Shown: positions 24,402 to 33,521, counted from the stretch's first letter. The stretch is 42,572 bases of DNA from an uncultured delta proteobacterium (GCA_903911225.1 CAIWCT010000163.1:1-42572); one strand, 5' to 3'. The notes: generated by a model not told the origin, from the sequence alone. Numbers and translations are program-made.

Positions 24402-27400
24402 TATTTGCCCGATAGTTTTTTGGCTATGGAGAGACATTTCTCAATGATGGAATCCATATCAGCTGTCGAAAAACTAATGCCGTATTTGCCGCGCGCCTCA
24501 AGCAAGTAATCATCTATGGCATTCTGCATTTCTTTCTGCACATCATCCATGGTAGCCCAATCCCTGCGCTTGAGTTTGCCGATAATCTCTTCAATAGCAA
24601 TAGCAATTTCCGCCGCATTTTGCTTGTGCTGGCCCGATTTAACCGTATAGCTTGCCAGAGTCTCGCCTACTACTCCATAATATGCCGGTGCCTCCCGGTA
24701 GTAGGTAAGCTGTTTGGGTAACTCAGTTTCATGACCCTGCCGTACGGTTGTCATGAACTCAGTCACCTGCCGGAGATAGTCTGCATCCGTAATCCGTTTT
24801 TCACGATAATCATCAATTGCCTTTTGGACTAAATCGGCAAATTTTTTGTAAAAAACCGGGTCTTCATCAATTTTTTCATGAACTGTTTTTATCAGACGGC
24901 TTGCGATAGTGTCGGCTTTAGCCGCAGGGCCGATACGTTTTTCAACTTCTTTATCAAATGCCTCAACATCAAATATGTTTACCTGTTCGGTCACGACCTC
25001 AATTTCTGGCGCTTGAATGTGACTGTCCATCACCTTTAAAATCTGTTTTTCATACTGGCTGTAATCAATTGCTTCGGAGTATCGCTGCTGGACCGACATT
25101 CGCAAACTCCAAAACCGTTTCAGGTCATCTTTATAGGTTTTTATCAGATCAGCGGGCGTTTCATCGTAAAAGTGCTCTGTTGCTAAAGCCACCGATAGAG
25201 TTTTTTGGTAAGCCGTCAACGCTTCATAGAATGTTTCCCGTTTGTCTTCCGGTGCTAGGTGCTGTTCCATGGCCTCATTATCATGTTTATTGCCCACTTC
25301 TTTAAATGCAGCCCAAAGGTCAGAATGTTTCTGAGGCAGTGTGCGCACTTCGGCGTGTGTATCCGTCACAGCGCCCGACAGATCAACATCATCGGTGTCA
25401 AAACCACCCAGAGCATCATAGGTGTTCATGGCCTCGTTTAAATTACCCAGAATACCCCGGTAGTCAATGATGTAGCCGAAATCTTTTCCGGGATAAATAC
25501 GATTTACCCGTGCAATGGCCTGCAGAATACTGTGCTCTTGAAGTTGTTTATCAATGTAGAGAACGGTATTGCGCGGCTCATCAAAACCCGTCAGCAGCTT
25601 ATCGATAACGATCAGAATCTCGACACCGTCTTCCCGTCCGAAGGAACTTATCAGTTCCTTGTTATATCGCTCTTCCGAACCGAAACGTTTCAGCATCTCG
25701 GCCCAGAAAAGATGCACGTCGGGAGTATCTTCCTCTTCCGTCGATTCCTGGCCGCTGCGCGTGTCAGGCTGCGACATAATGACTTCACTGTCAATCATGC
25801 CGTACTCTTTAAAAAACTTACGGTAGAGAATTGCACTCGGCCGAGAGTCGGCAGCCAGTTGAGCCTTAAACCCGGTTCCTTGAAAATTGTCTCTGTAATG
25901 AGTGCTTATATCGTAAGCAATAAGCCGCAGTCTTTGCTCAGCTTTAGGAACAGCCTCTTTTACGATGATTTTTCTTTTCAAGTCGGCTTTTTGGGCTTCA
26001 CTAAGTTTGGCCGTTATTCGCTCAAACCAGAGATCCATAGCCTTATGGTTTTGTTCCAGAAGGGCCATTCTGCCTTCATAGAGAAGTGGCGCTACAGCCT
26101 CGTCTTCAACGGCCTGCCGCATTGTGTAAGAATGGATGAACCCGCCGAATTTACGAGCCGTACTTTTTTCATTCTTCAACAGGGGTGTGCCCGTAAATCC
26201 AAGATAGCAGGCATTGGTGAAGACCCGCCTCATTTGGGCAGCCGTTGCGCCATAGTTGGTGCGGTGGCTTTCATCAACCAGAACGAATATATTGGGGCTG
26301 TCGTTTTTAATGCCGTATTTAGCTGTAACGGTAGTGAACTTGTTAATAATGGCTGTGATGACACTGGCTTTTCCTTCGGTAATCAACCGCACAAGATGCT
26401 CGCCCGTATTGGCTTTCTCAGCCGCTTTACCGCAAGCGGAAAAAGTTCGCCAGATTTGATCGTCAAGATCAACGCGGTCGGTAACAATAATTATGCGCGG
26501 GTTGGTGATGGCCGGATGCAGCGCCAGAGCCTTGGCAAGCATAACCATAGTCAGTGATTTGCCGCTGCCCGTAGTGTGCCAGATAACGCCGCCCCGCCGC
26601 TGCCCTTCGTGCAGGGGCACTACACGCTCTACCGTCCGCTTGACGGAAAAATACTGCTGGTACCGGGCAATCTTGCGCACTCCGGCATCAAACACAATAT
26701 ATCCATAGGCCAGTTCCAGCAACCGGTCCGGTCTTAACAACGCCCAAAGCGTATGATCCTGAGTAGTGGGCAGCCGGTCACCGCTTGCCCATAATTTATT
26801 AAAATATTGACGCGCCTCACGGTACGCTTCAGCATCTTTTTCTTCCAAAGGAGCAAAAAGTTTTGCCTCCACATCGGCAGGCAAACGCTGGTTGGCTGTG
26901 GCGTGTATGGCCTGGTCAAAACCTCCTTCTTCTTTCCACACACTCCAATACTTGCGCGGTGTTCCGACTGTGCCGTAGCGTGTTTCATTTACACTAGAAC
27001 CGAAAAGCAGTTGTGCAAACTGAAAAAGATGCGGAATATAATCATCTTTCTGGTTGCGAATCATTTGCTCGATGGCAACTTCAATCTGTTTCTGCCCGGC
27101 CTGATGATCTTTATCGCGGCGTTTGCATTCAATAACCACAAAGGGAATTCCATTTACAAACAGCACAAGATCGGGCCTGGCTGTCTCATGCGAGCGGCTC
27201 CGTTCAACGGCGAATTCGCTGGTCACATGATAAATATTTTTGTTCGGTTCTTGCCAGTTTATGTAGCGTAGCGAACGTCCTTTGCGATCTCCTCCGATTG
27301 TTTGATCAAGGCTTGTTCCCAGGGTCAGAAGATGATAGGTTTTTTCATTTGTCCGCACTAGGCCGTCATACGGTTCATCGGTCAACCGCCGTACGGCCTC

Positions 27401-27622
27401 GCCAATGTTTGCTTCACTGAATAAATGTGTCTCACCCTTAACTTCTATCCTGTTGTTTTCCGCCAGCCATGGCTTTAACACTTCCGGCAACACAACCTGG
27501 TCAAGCCGCCCATTGCGCAGCTTAACCGCTTCTTCCCGGCTGAGATACTTCCAGCCCAGCGCATGCAGAACCTGAATTGCCGGTATCACTGAATCAAAGT
27601 CTTCAAGATAGGAAAGGTTCAT
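24401..27622 (-). CDS. hsdR: Type I restriction enzyme, R (motor/nuclease) subunit
   Basis: A 1073-residue subunit that translocates DNA with ATP and cuts it at a distance when bound to the M2S methylase core. The nuclease is PD-(D/E)xK: ARPDLVLFVNGIPFVVIECKRR with Asp151, Glu165 and Lys167. Helicase motifs follow: Walker A TTGSGKS at 350-356, VDESHR at 449-454, LGFTGTPLL, and the C-terminal motor signatures KLLTGFDEP and QAIARVNR. The helical C-terminus ends IEKCLSIAKKLSGK. Its ATG overlaps the Abi_2 stop by four bases (ATGA), and its stop overlaps the protease start. A diverged 5' fragment lies at 16621-16820. All key residues appear intact. Confidence 0.96.
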   Translation of the reverse strand: MNLSYLEDFDSVIPAIQVLHALGWKYLSREEAVKLRNGRLDQVVLPEVLKPWLAENNRIEVKGETHLFSEANIGEAVRRLTDEPYDGLVRTNEKTYHLLTLGTSLDQTIGGDRKGRSLRYINWQEPNKNIYHVTSEFAVERSRSHETARPDLVLFVNGIPFVVIECKRRDKDHQAGQKQIEVAIEQMIRNQKDDYIPHLFQFAQLLFGSSVNETRYGTVGTPRKYWSVWKEEGGFDQAIHATANQRLPADVEAKLFAPLEEKDAEAYREARQYFNKLWASGDRLPTTQDHTLWALLRPDRLLELAYGYIVFDAGVRKIARYQQYFSVKRTVERVVPLHEGQRRGGVIWHTTGSGKSLTMVMLAKALALHPAITNPRIIIVTDRVDLDDQIWRTFSACGKAAEKANTGEHLVRLITEGKASVITAIINKFTTVTAKYGIKNDSPNIFVLVDESHRTNYGATAAQMRRVFTNACYLGFTGTPLLKNEKSTARKFGGFIHSYTMRQAVEDEAVAPLLYEGRMALLEQNHKAMDLWFERITAKLSEAQKADLKRKIIVKEAVPKAEQRLRLIAYDISTHYRDNFQGTGFKAQLAADSRPSAILYRKFFKEYGMIDSEVIMSQPDTRSGQESTEEEDTPDVHLFWAEMLKRFGSEERYNKELISSFGREDGVEILIVIDKLLTGFDEPRNTVLYIDKQLQEHSILQAIARVNRIYPGKDFGYIIDYRGILGNLNEAMNTYDALGGFDTDDVDLSGAVTDTHAEVRTLPQKHSDLWAAFKEVGNKHDNEAMEQHLAPEDKRETFYEALTAYQKTLSVALATEHFYDETPADLIKTYKDDLKRFWSLRMSVQQRYSEAIDYSQYEKQILKVMDSHIQAPEIEVVTEQVNIFDVEAFDKEVEKRIGPAAKADTIASRLIKTVHEKIDEDPVFYKKFADLVQKAIDDYREKRITDADYLRQVTEFMTTVRQGHETELPKQLTYYREAPAYYGVVGETLASYTVKSGQHKQNAAEIAIAIEEIIGKLKRRDWATMDDVQKEMQNAIDDYLLEARGKYGISFSTADMDSIIEKCLSIAKKLSGK

Positions 27623-28530
27623 AGTCGTCCTTCCGGCGTGCTAAGCCACCGCCGATGCGTTTGCCAGCCATCGGGCAACCCCATGACAGTTTTCAAATTG
27701 TCAGTGCATGCGATTGGCTCAATAAGGCGTGTAACCTCGCCCTGCCATCCCTGCCCCAGACACTGGCCATCCATCAAATGACGAAGCATAATCAACACAG
27801 TAAAAAGACGCTTCTGGTTTGGTATTTCATTCGGCGGCCATCCGTGTTTTGCCAGGGGCATTAGCGGTGCTATGGCAAATTCGCGATTCCAGAGACGCGA
27901 ATGATGAGCGCAGACATTACGAATAAAACTCAGGCTCCGGAGCCACGATCTCAGCACAAAATGCGGAAGAGCATGTCGCGCACTTACGCGTTGCTGATCT
28001 TTATCTTCCATACCTTCATATAGCCGTGAAAGAGAACCGAACGACATCACCTCTGATGCCATCCAGATGGGGAGGCGGGGAAATCCGTCATACTTATTGT
28101 GAAAATGTTGAATGAAGGTCTCATGGCTTTTTTCTATCTCACCGGTCAATTTTTCGAGCCACTGCGCATGATTGAACCTGTGTCGAAAGTTCCCCGCATC
28201 CTGATACCCGAAAGCCCCATATGCATGGGCAAGGGTATATGTGACAGCGGTCCTTATAGCCACCTCCACCCGCTCCAGTGCATCCATTACGAGCAGCCGC
28301 AGCTGACGGTCAAACTCGTAGAGGTTTATGATAGTATCCCATGTTGTGCCTTCATTAAATTGATCAAGGCTGTTCTTGAATGGCAGGCAATAGGCGCTAA
28401 AACGGTAATAGCTTATTCGGGAAAGGATCGTTTCGGCGGTGGCACGGTCTGCTATGATAAGACCGCGGCTGATGAGCAGATCGAGCTGCTGAGGGTACGT
28501 AAGAGCGGGTTTTGTATAGGGGATGGTCAT
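27619..28530 (-). CDS. Abi_2 family (AbiD/AbiF-like) abortive-infection protein
   Basis: A 303-residue all-helical protein of the Abi_2 group. It begins YTKPALTYPQQLDLLISRGL, has SRISYYRFSAYCLPF and LYEFDRQLRLLVMDALERVEVAIRTA, and carries the HEPN nuclease-type motif RNVCAH (Arg204 to His209) in SFIRNVCAHHSRLWNRE. HEPN proteins usually cut RNA; AbiF relatives have been described as toxins held by an RNA antitoxin and as likely relatives of Cas13. ATG 28530 is preferred to an in-frame TTG at 28539. It overlaps hsdR by four bases and the 52-codon ORF upstream by four bases. Confidence 0.88.
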   Translation of the reverse strand: MTIPYTKPALTYPQQLDLLISRGLIIADRATAETILSRISYYRFSAYCLPFKNSLDQFNEGTTWDTIINLYEFDRQLRLLVMDALERVEVAIRTAVTYTLAHAYGAFGYQDAGNFRHRFNHAQWLEKLTGEIEKSHETFIQHFHNKYDGFPRLPIWMASEVMSFGSLSRLYEGMEDKDQQRVSARHALPHFVLRSWLRSLSFIRNVCAHHSRLWNREFAIAPLMPLAKHGWPPNEIPNQKRLFTVLIMLRHLMDGQCLGQGWQGEVTRLIEPIACTDNLKTVMGLPDGWQTHRRWLSTPEGRL

Positions 28531-28685
28531 GATAGCCAACCCCCGCGGGAAACAAAAATAAAAAACCTGCCATTGGTACGCGTCATCTCCTCATAAAGAG
28601 GGGCGAGAGGCGTGGCAGGTGTGTTACCTTCTATATAGCACTGGTTATTCTCAGAAGCAAAACTTTTTTTCATTTTTTTACTCAT
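28527..28685 (-). CDS. Candidate 52-residue ORF overlapping both neighbours
   Basis: MSKKMKKSFASENNQCYIEG...PLAPLYEEMTRTNGRFFIF...WLS. Its ATG overlaps the stop of the HEPN gene (ATGAGTAA) and its TGA overlaps the ATG of the Abi_2 gene (ATGA), a layout typical of translational coupling. No Shine-Dalgarno is visible. The second half coincides with a terminator-like hairpin, so it may be a leader peptide whose translation decides whether transcription continues. It could equally be a chance frame over a structured RNA. I know no homologue. Confidence 0.45.
   Translation of the reverse strand: MSKKMKKSFASENNQCYIEGNTPATPLAPLYEEMTRTNGRFFIFVSRGGWLS
28550..28620 (-). terminator. Terminator-like hairpin upstream of abi_2-hsdR
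   Basis: On the minus strand ACCTGCCA (28620-28613) pairs with TGGCAGGT (28572-28565), enclosing a 40-base loop that holds a smaller CCTC/GAGG hairpin. A T-rich tail (TTTTTTATTTTTG) follows. It lies between the HEPN gene and the Abi_2 start, inside the 52-codon ORF, and could act as an attenuator or be the 3' end of a structured RNA. Confidence 0.6.
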
Positions 28686-29736
28686 GTGTGGTTTGATTGC
28701 AAAACATCCGGGAATGCAGGCCTGATAATGCCTCAATAGATAATTTTATGGCTTCTTCTATTTCTTCTTTTGTAATTCTTACTTCCCGACCTTCTCGTTC
28801 AGCCTCAATGGCGCTGGCCAAATATTTTTTATCCATTACACCGAGATTGTGGGTTATTGGGTGCCGTTTATCAAAAGTGGAAGCCAGAAATTCAATTTTA
28901 TCTTCTAAAAAACCCTCAAACAGTTCGGCCTGCGTTCGGTTTTTTATAATAGCCATACTTCTTTTTGGGCTTTGGAAGCCGTTTCTTATTCGTGCGCTAA
29001 AAAGTTTTTGAATATTTTCCTCCGTTTCACCGGATTCTTTCAGATAGCGGGTCAGCATGGCCTTTAATACGGCCTCAAAAATAGAAACCGTATCCTCCAG
29101 ACAATTTTCCAAATCACGAGCTGCGATGCGTGGCCCAAGGTCATTGCGCCTTCTATCAATGTCGGCAAGCATAACCCGGATGACTTCATATTCGGCTTTC
29201 ACATGTTCCATGAAAATATCTTCGCCGCAATCAGAGCACCACACCGCCAAGCCAAAAACCGCATGGTCAAGCCCACATCGAGGGCAAACTACTGTCCGCA
29301 AGACCTCTTCCTCAAAAGGTACATGCACATGCCTTGGCTGGCCCTCTTTATAGCTCATCTCCACGGAAAGAAAACTGCCACCAATTTTTTTCTTACCTGT
29401 ACTGCCAAACCCCAGCGAATCTTTGAATATTTTGCCTATGGCTATTCCCGCCTCCCTGGCCAAAATTTTCTTGGCATAGTTTAGCTGTTCTTCGCTGGTG
29501 AAATCACTGGGCTCTGCTTCGAATCGGCAGTAGGGGCAGTATGCAAAAGTTTGCCCTTCTGTAATACCAGTACCATTTTTCACTTTAAAATAGCCGGGGG
29601 CACATTCATCTTGCGGGCATTCCCTGCCAGTGCGGCCATGCTCATCTGGGGGAATGCGGACTTCCATTGAATATGAGCTTTGGCCTGTCTTTCGAATATT
29701 ATATGGGCCACCTTCTTGAAATAAATCTCGTGTCAT
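28678..29736 (-). CDS. Zinc-ribbon protein with C-terminal HEPN-like domain
   Basis: A 352-residue protein of unknown role in the restriction operon. The N-terminal half has cysteine pairs Cys40/Cys45 and Cys67/Cys70, and a second set CPRCG (151-154) with CSDCG (167-170), likely zinc ribbons. The C-terminal half is helical and contains FDKRHPITHNLGVMDKKYL, whose Arg291-His296 spacing and context match HEPN domains of the RiboL-PSP/MAE_28990 type. I infer an RNA-acting effector or sensor. It starts 14 bases after hsdS and ends overlapping the 52-codon ORF. Confidence 0.7.
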   Translation of the reverse strand: MTRDLFQEGGPYNIRKTGQSSYSMEVRIPPDEHGRTGRECPQDECAPGYFKVKNGTGITEGQTFAYCPYCRFEAEPSDFTSEEQLNYAKKILAREAGIAIGKIFKDSLGFGSTGKKKIGGSFLSVEMSYKEGQPRHVHVPFEEEVLRTVVCPRCGLDHAVFGLAVWCSDCGEDIFMEHVKAEYEVIRVMLADIDRRRNDLGPRIAARDLENCLEDTVSIFEAVLKAMLTRYLKESGETEENIQKLFSARIRNGFQSPKRSMAIIKNRTQAELFEGFLEDKIEFLASTFDKRHPITHNLGVMDKKYLASAIEAEREGREVRITKEEIEEAIKLSIEALSGLHSRMFCNQTTHE

Positions 29737-29750
29737 GATTACCCCCTCAT

Positions 29751-30971
29751 CTATATTTTCACCCGTAGCTTCCCGGTAAGTAGCTGCTGCATCAGACCTT
29801 TCTTCTGATCCCTAAGGGCATCAAGCTGAGCATGAAGAAGATTGAGTTCGCGCTCGGCAACATCTATTACACCTGCGATCTTACGTTGCTCCTCTATTGG
29901 CGGGCACGGAACCCTGAGTGAAAAAAAATCATGGACTGTGACGTTTAGCAAACCGTGTGCTCTTGCTCCTACCTGTACTATCATTCTGAGCTGACTATTG
30001 AGGACGCCTCCTTCAAAAAGATGCTTGTAGTAGTCTGAGAAAACGTCACCAGAAGCAGGTTTGAAGCAGATGTACAAAGTTGAGAGCACGCCATCATCAT
30101 ATTCATCCAGTCGTTTGATTGCACCGTATGGATAACCATTCATTGAACTTCTATTATAGGCAAACTCACCACGCCGCAGTGAAAAATAGTTTTCCAGGGC
30201 ATCCCCCGCAACGGAACGATTAAAGTAGTCTGTTTGATCAACTAAGCCGTGCTCTCCAGATGCAGTTAGAACTCTTGTTGCTCCAATAGTGTTTTTTCGA
30301 CGAACTGGCTCAAATAATTCTTTTATGTTAACTTCCCGCCATCGTTTGCCGAATCCTTGCAGTCGTCTCTTGCCAGACAAAAGCTGCTGCATGAGCCATG
30401 TCCGGCGTTCCTGCTTGGCTGTTATTCTTTGTTCGGTAAGGTCAATAGCCCGGTCCCATTTTGAAAGTATTGCTGCAATTCTTTCTTGTTCTAACAATGA
30501 AGGAATATCTATAAAAATTTCACAAATCCTTGTTGGCGATGTATGTCTGACTTTAGTGCCTGATGCGGTTTCGGAAATCGGCTTTCTTAAAAGCGGGGAG
30601 TTGAAAAGATGAAAAAGAAATTCGCTATAAATTGTCTGAGGGTCTGCAATTATTACTAGGCCTAATCGTTGATTGTGCAAATACTTGCCACTTCTAGGAA
30701 TAATGATAGCACTTCCTAAAAGTCCAGGGGCTTGCTCTGTCATTACAATAAGCAGGCTCCCGTGGCTTAATAAATATTCTTGAGGAAAAGGCCCTGTGTA
30801 GTATTTTTTTTGATCACAAATATCTCTAAATCCACCGGATTCGTAAAAATTTCCAGGGGTCAACAATACATAATTCCCATGATTGCTAAAAAATTCACTT
30901 TTGAAAGCAAAGCCATGCTTTATGGAAATTAATTCTTCAAGCTTTTTAGTTTGCCATTTTTTATCGATCAT
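29751..30971 (-). CDS. hsdS: Type I restriction enzyme, S (specificity) subunit, two TRDs
   Basis: A 406-residue specificity subunit. The first target-recognition domain starts WQTKKLEELISIKHGFAF and ends in IPSLLEQERIAAILSKWDRAIDLTEQ, a conserved helical spacer. The second starts RWREVNIKELFEPVRRKN and ends VPCPPIEEQRKIAGVIDVAERELNLL with its own spacer QLLTGKLR. This is the standard two-TRD layout recognising a bipartite site. It lies 75 bases after hsdM. The Shine-Dalgarno is weak. A separate half-S gene sits before hsdM, so two S products compete for one M. Confidence 0.95.
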   Translation of the reverse strand: MIDKKWQTKKLEELISIKHGFAFKSEFFSNHGNYVLLTPGNFYESGGFRDICDQKKYYTGPFPQEYLLSHGSLLIVMTEQAPGLLGSAIIIPRSGKYLHNQRLGLVIIADPQTIYSEFLFHLFNSPLLRKPISETASGTKVRHTSPTRICEIFIDIPSLLEQERIAAILSKWDRAIDLTEQRITAKQERRTWLMQQLLSGKRRLQGFGKRWREVNIKELFEPVRRKNTIGATRVLTASGEHGLVDQTDYFNRSVAGDALENYFSLRRGEFAYNRSSMNGYPYGAIKRLDEYDDGVLSTLYICFKPASGDVFSDYYKHLFEGGVLNSQLRMIVQVGARAHGLLNVTVHDFFSLRVPCPPIEEQRKIAGVIDVAERELNLLHAQLDALRDQKKGLMQQLLTGKLRVKI

Positions 30972-31046
30972 GTTTCCACTTTTTTAAAATTGAAGCTATT
31001 TTATTGGTCTTCATCGATGTAAAGGAATCCTCTCGATTAACGGTCA

Positions 31047-32564
31047 CTATAATCCCAGATCTTTTAGGCAACTTGCCATCTGCTTACGCACGGCGACAAG
31101 CTCCTTTTCTATGCCAGTTATTTTTTCCTGAACGGTTGTAATGTCTATCTCCTGTTCCTCCTCAAACGTATCCACATAGCGGGGAATATTGAGGTTGTAG
31201 TCGTTCTCGCGGATTTCATCGCGTGTGGCAAGATAGGCATATTTGTCAATGGTCTTTCGAGCACAATAGGTGTCGACTATTTTGGCCACTTCCACATCTT
31301 CGCGGAGTTTATTCTGATTTTTGCTGCTCTCAAATTCACGGCTTGCATCGATAAATAGTACATCAGTGCGGTTGCCACGGTCGCGGCGGAAGACGAGAAT
31401 GGCTGCCGGGATGCCGGTGCCGAAAAAGAGATTAGGCGGCAGGCCGATAACAGCATCAAGCAGGTTTTCTTCAATGAAGGCCTTGCGAATAGCCCCTTCT
31501 GAACCGCCACGAAAAAGAACACCATGCGGAACAACAACGCCAACCCGGCCGGTGTTCTGTGTCGTGGTTTCGACCATGTGGCTGATGAAGGCATAATCGC
31601 CTTTGCTTTTGGGCGGAACTCCCCGGTGCCAACGGTTGAAACGTTTCATCTCTTCATCTGCTTTATCAGCGCCCCACTTGTCCAGCGAGAACGGCGGATT
31701 AGCCACCACCACTTCAAAGCGCATGAGCTTATCTTTCTCAAGCAACTTGGGCTCAAGAAGCGTATCGCCACATTCTATGCGCGGGCTGTTTGCATTGTGC
31801 AAAAACATGTTCATCATGCACAATGCCCAAGTGCTGCTGATTGCTTCCTGCCCAAACAGTGCGCAATCATCGCTGACATAGGTTGTTTTTACATAGTTTG
31901 CACATTTTAAAAGCAAAGAACCCGAGCCTGGTGCTGGGTCGCAAACACGCTCGCCGGGTTTTGGGTCGAGCAGTTGCGCAAGCAGTATTGAAACTTCCGG
32001 CGGCGTGTAAAATTCACCCGCTTTTTTCCCTGCATCTGCGGCAAAGCGACCGATGAGATATTCATAGGCGCTGCCGATAATGTCAAGATTGCCGATACGG
32101 CTGGGCCGGAGATTCAGGCGTGGGTTGCCGAAGTCTTCCAGCATGTGTTTTAGTATACGGTTTCTTTGACGCGCGTTGCCAAGGCGGGATTCTGAGTTGA
32201 AGTCGATATTACGAAAAACATTGATGAGTTTGGCCTTATTGGCCATTTCGATCTTTTCAAGAGCAATATTAATAAGCTCGCCCACATTCGGCGCTTCGCG
32301 GTTATCGTAGAGAAAATAGAAAGACGCCTCTTCCGGCAGCACAAAGCGCTCCCGCTCCATCCGGCGGCGTATGGTTTCTTCATCTTTACCGAATTTTTTT
32401 TTGTACTCATCGTAGTGATCCTGCCATACGTCCGAGATGTATTTCACGAACAGCATCGTCAGGATGTAATCCTTGTATTCCGTGGCATCGATAGTGCCCC
32501 GAAAACTATCGCAGGCCCTCCAAAGCATATCGTTGATTTCTTGCTGAGTGATTTGTGTCGCCAT
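31047..32564 (-). CDS. hsdM: Type I restriction enzyme, M (adenine methyltransferase) subunit
   Basis: A 505-residue N6-adenine methyltransferase. The N-terminal HsdM domain (TQQEINDMLWRACDSFRGTID) is followed by the SAM loop DPAPGSGSLLL at about 209-219 and the catalytic NPPF near 289 in VVANPPFSLDKWG. It methylates host sites and forms the core to which HsdR binds. Start ATG 32564 follows CAGGAG and lies seven bases after the half-HsdS stop, so the two are cotranscribed. Confidence 0.96.
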   Translation of the reverse strand: MATQITQQEINDMLWRACDSFRGTIDATEYKDYILTMLFVKYISDVWQDHYDEYKKKFGKDEETIRRRMERERFVLPEEASFYFLYDNREAPNVGELINIALEKIEMANKAKLINVFRNIDFNSESRLGNARQRNRILKHMLEDFGNPRLNLRPSRIGNLDIIGSAYEYLIGRFAADAGKKAGEFYTPPEVSILLAQLLDPKPGERVCDPAPGSGSLLLKCANYVKTTYVSDDCALFGQEAISSTWALCMMNMFLHNANSPRIECGDTLLEPKLLEKDKLMRFEVVVANPPFSLDKWGADKADEEMKRFNRWHRGVPPKSKGDYAFISHMVETTTQNTGRVGVVVPHGVLFRGGSEGAIRKAFIEENLLDAVIGLPPNLFFGTGIPAAILVFRRDRGNRTDVLFIDASREFESSKNQNKLREDVEVAKIVDTYCARKTIDKYAYLATRDEIRENDYNLNIPRYVDTFEEEQEIDITTVQEKITGIEKELVAVRKQMASCLKDLGL

Positions 32565-32571
32565 AATTTAG

Positions 32572-33177
32572 TTACTCCTGTTTGCCATGAATCCGGTTAG
32601 TAAGAAGTTGCCTGCCTGTTATGGCGTGCAGTCGTTCCGTTTCCTCGACTAGCTGCTTTAATAAAAATTTTTCTTTTGTCTGAAGCTCGGCAAGGGTCGC
32701 AATGCGCTGCTGCGCCGCAAGCGGCGGCAGCGGGATTATGATTTCTCCAAATTCCTTGCGGGGAATCATGGGCGTACCTGCGCCCATGCGCATTTCGCCC
32801 AGTTTTGCTTTTACTGGTTCCTGATTAAGACACCAGGCGAGATACCCCGGCACAACGCCGGATTTTGGTTTCAGTATAAAAAAGGTTAAGGGTGCTATGG
32901 CCGGCTGCGGAACCGACTCAATGAGCACGGCATAGTTGTTTGCGCCACGGGACATGAAAAGGGTATCGCCGGGCTCAACAAGATATTTTTCATGGAAACG
33001 GGGGGGGGCTATAAGCATTATATGCTCTTGCTTATACTGGTATGTCTCCCCGCGTGTTAGATGCTGTGCAGTTATTACTTGAACAGATCCTTTAGGGTCA
33101 TGGTTAAGTGCAGTTTTAGCGGAATAGCCGGGCAGCACCGTGGCGCAGTCTTTAATGCAAACGTTTTTTGTGCTCAT
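32572..33177 (-). CDS. Half-size type I specificity subunit (single TRD) with C9 tract
   Basis: A 201-residue protein with one target-recognition domain: YSAKTALNHDPKGSVQVITAQHL, YLVEPGDTLFMSRG, and RMGAGTPMIPRKEFGEIIIPLPPLAAQQRIATLAELQ, the usual TRD ending and helical spacer. A normal HsdS is about twice as long; half subunits can dimerise to read palindromic bipartite sites. Codons 57-60 (Ala-Pro-Pro-Arg) are encoded by a run of nine C on this strand (plus-strand G 33000-33008). Gain or loss of one base would truncate the protein soon after residue 60. The present state is in frame. Confidence 0.9.
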   Translation of the reverse strand: MSTKNVCIKDCATVLPGYSAKTALNHDPKGSVQVITAQHLTRGETYQYKQEHIMLIAPPRFHEKYLVEPGDTLFMSRGANNYAVLIESVPQPAIAPLTFFILKPKSGVVPGYLAWCLNQEPVKAKLGEMRMGAGTPMIPRKEFGEIIIPLPPLAAQQRIATLAELQTKEKFLLKQLVEETERLHAITGRQLLTNRIHGKQE

Positions 33178-33197
33178 AGCGCTGCCCGGCTCCTTTC

Positions 33198-33521
33198 CTA
33201 CTGATCGTTACAACTAGTTTTGTAGTTCCGAATCAGGTCCGTCTCAATGTTGAGCCGTCTTTGTTCGGATTCTTCCAATCTGATAGCGATATGCGTTTTA
33301 CCGTTTCTATTGAAACAGTCCGCCTTGTGGTGATTGTCGAAACGTTCTGACAGATCACCCGTCTGGCCAATATATAACAAATCATAATCGGCCAATAGCT
33401 TCTTTTTGAGCACAAGATATACACCGCCAAGCGGCTTGAACGATGTTCCCCAAGGATAAACCTCAAATTCATACTGCGTTCCTGATGCTCCTGTAACTGT
33501 TACTTTGCCTTCTGCTGCCAT
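33198..33521 (-). CDS. GIY-YIG nuclease-like small protein
   Basis: A 107-residue protein with a GIY-YIG type core: GGVYLVLKKKL, then YDLLYIGQTGDLSERFDNHHK. The first GIY is read GVY and the second YIG is intact; the Arg of ERF matches the catalytic position, and the later Glu in LNIETDLIRNY fits the metal ligand. Family members nick or cut DNA, and some act in mobile elements or defence. It has a good AAGGAG and is first in the restriction operon, 20 bases before the half-HsdS gene. Confidence 0.8.
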   Translation of the reverse strand: MAAEGKVTVTGASGTQYEFEVYPWGTSFKPLGGVYLVLKKKLLADYDLLYIGQTGDLSERFDNHHKADCFNRNGKTHIAIRLEESEQRRLNIETDLIRNYKTSCNDQ

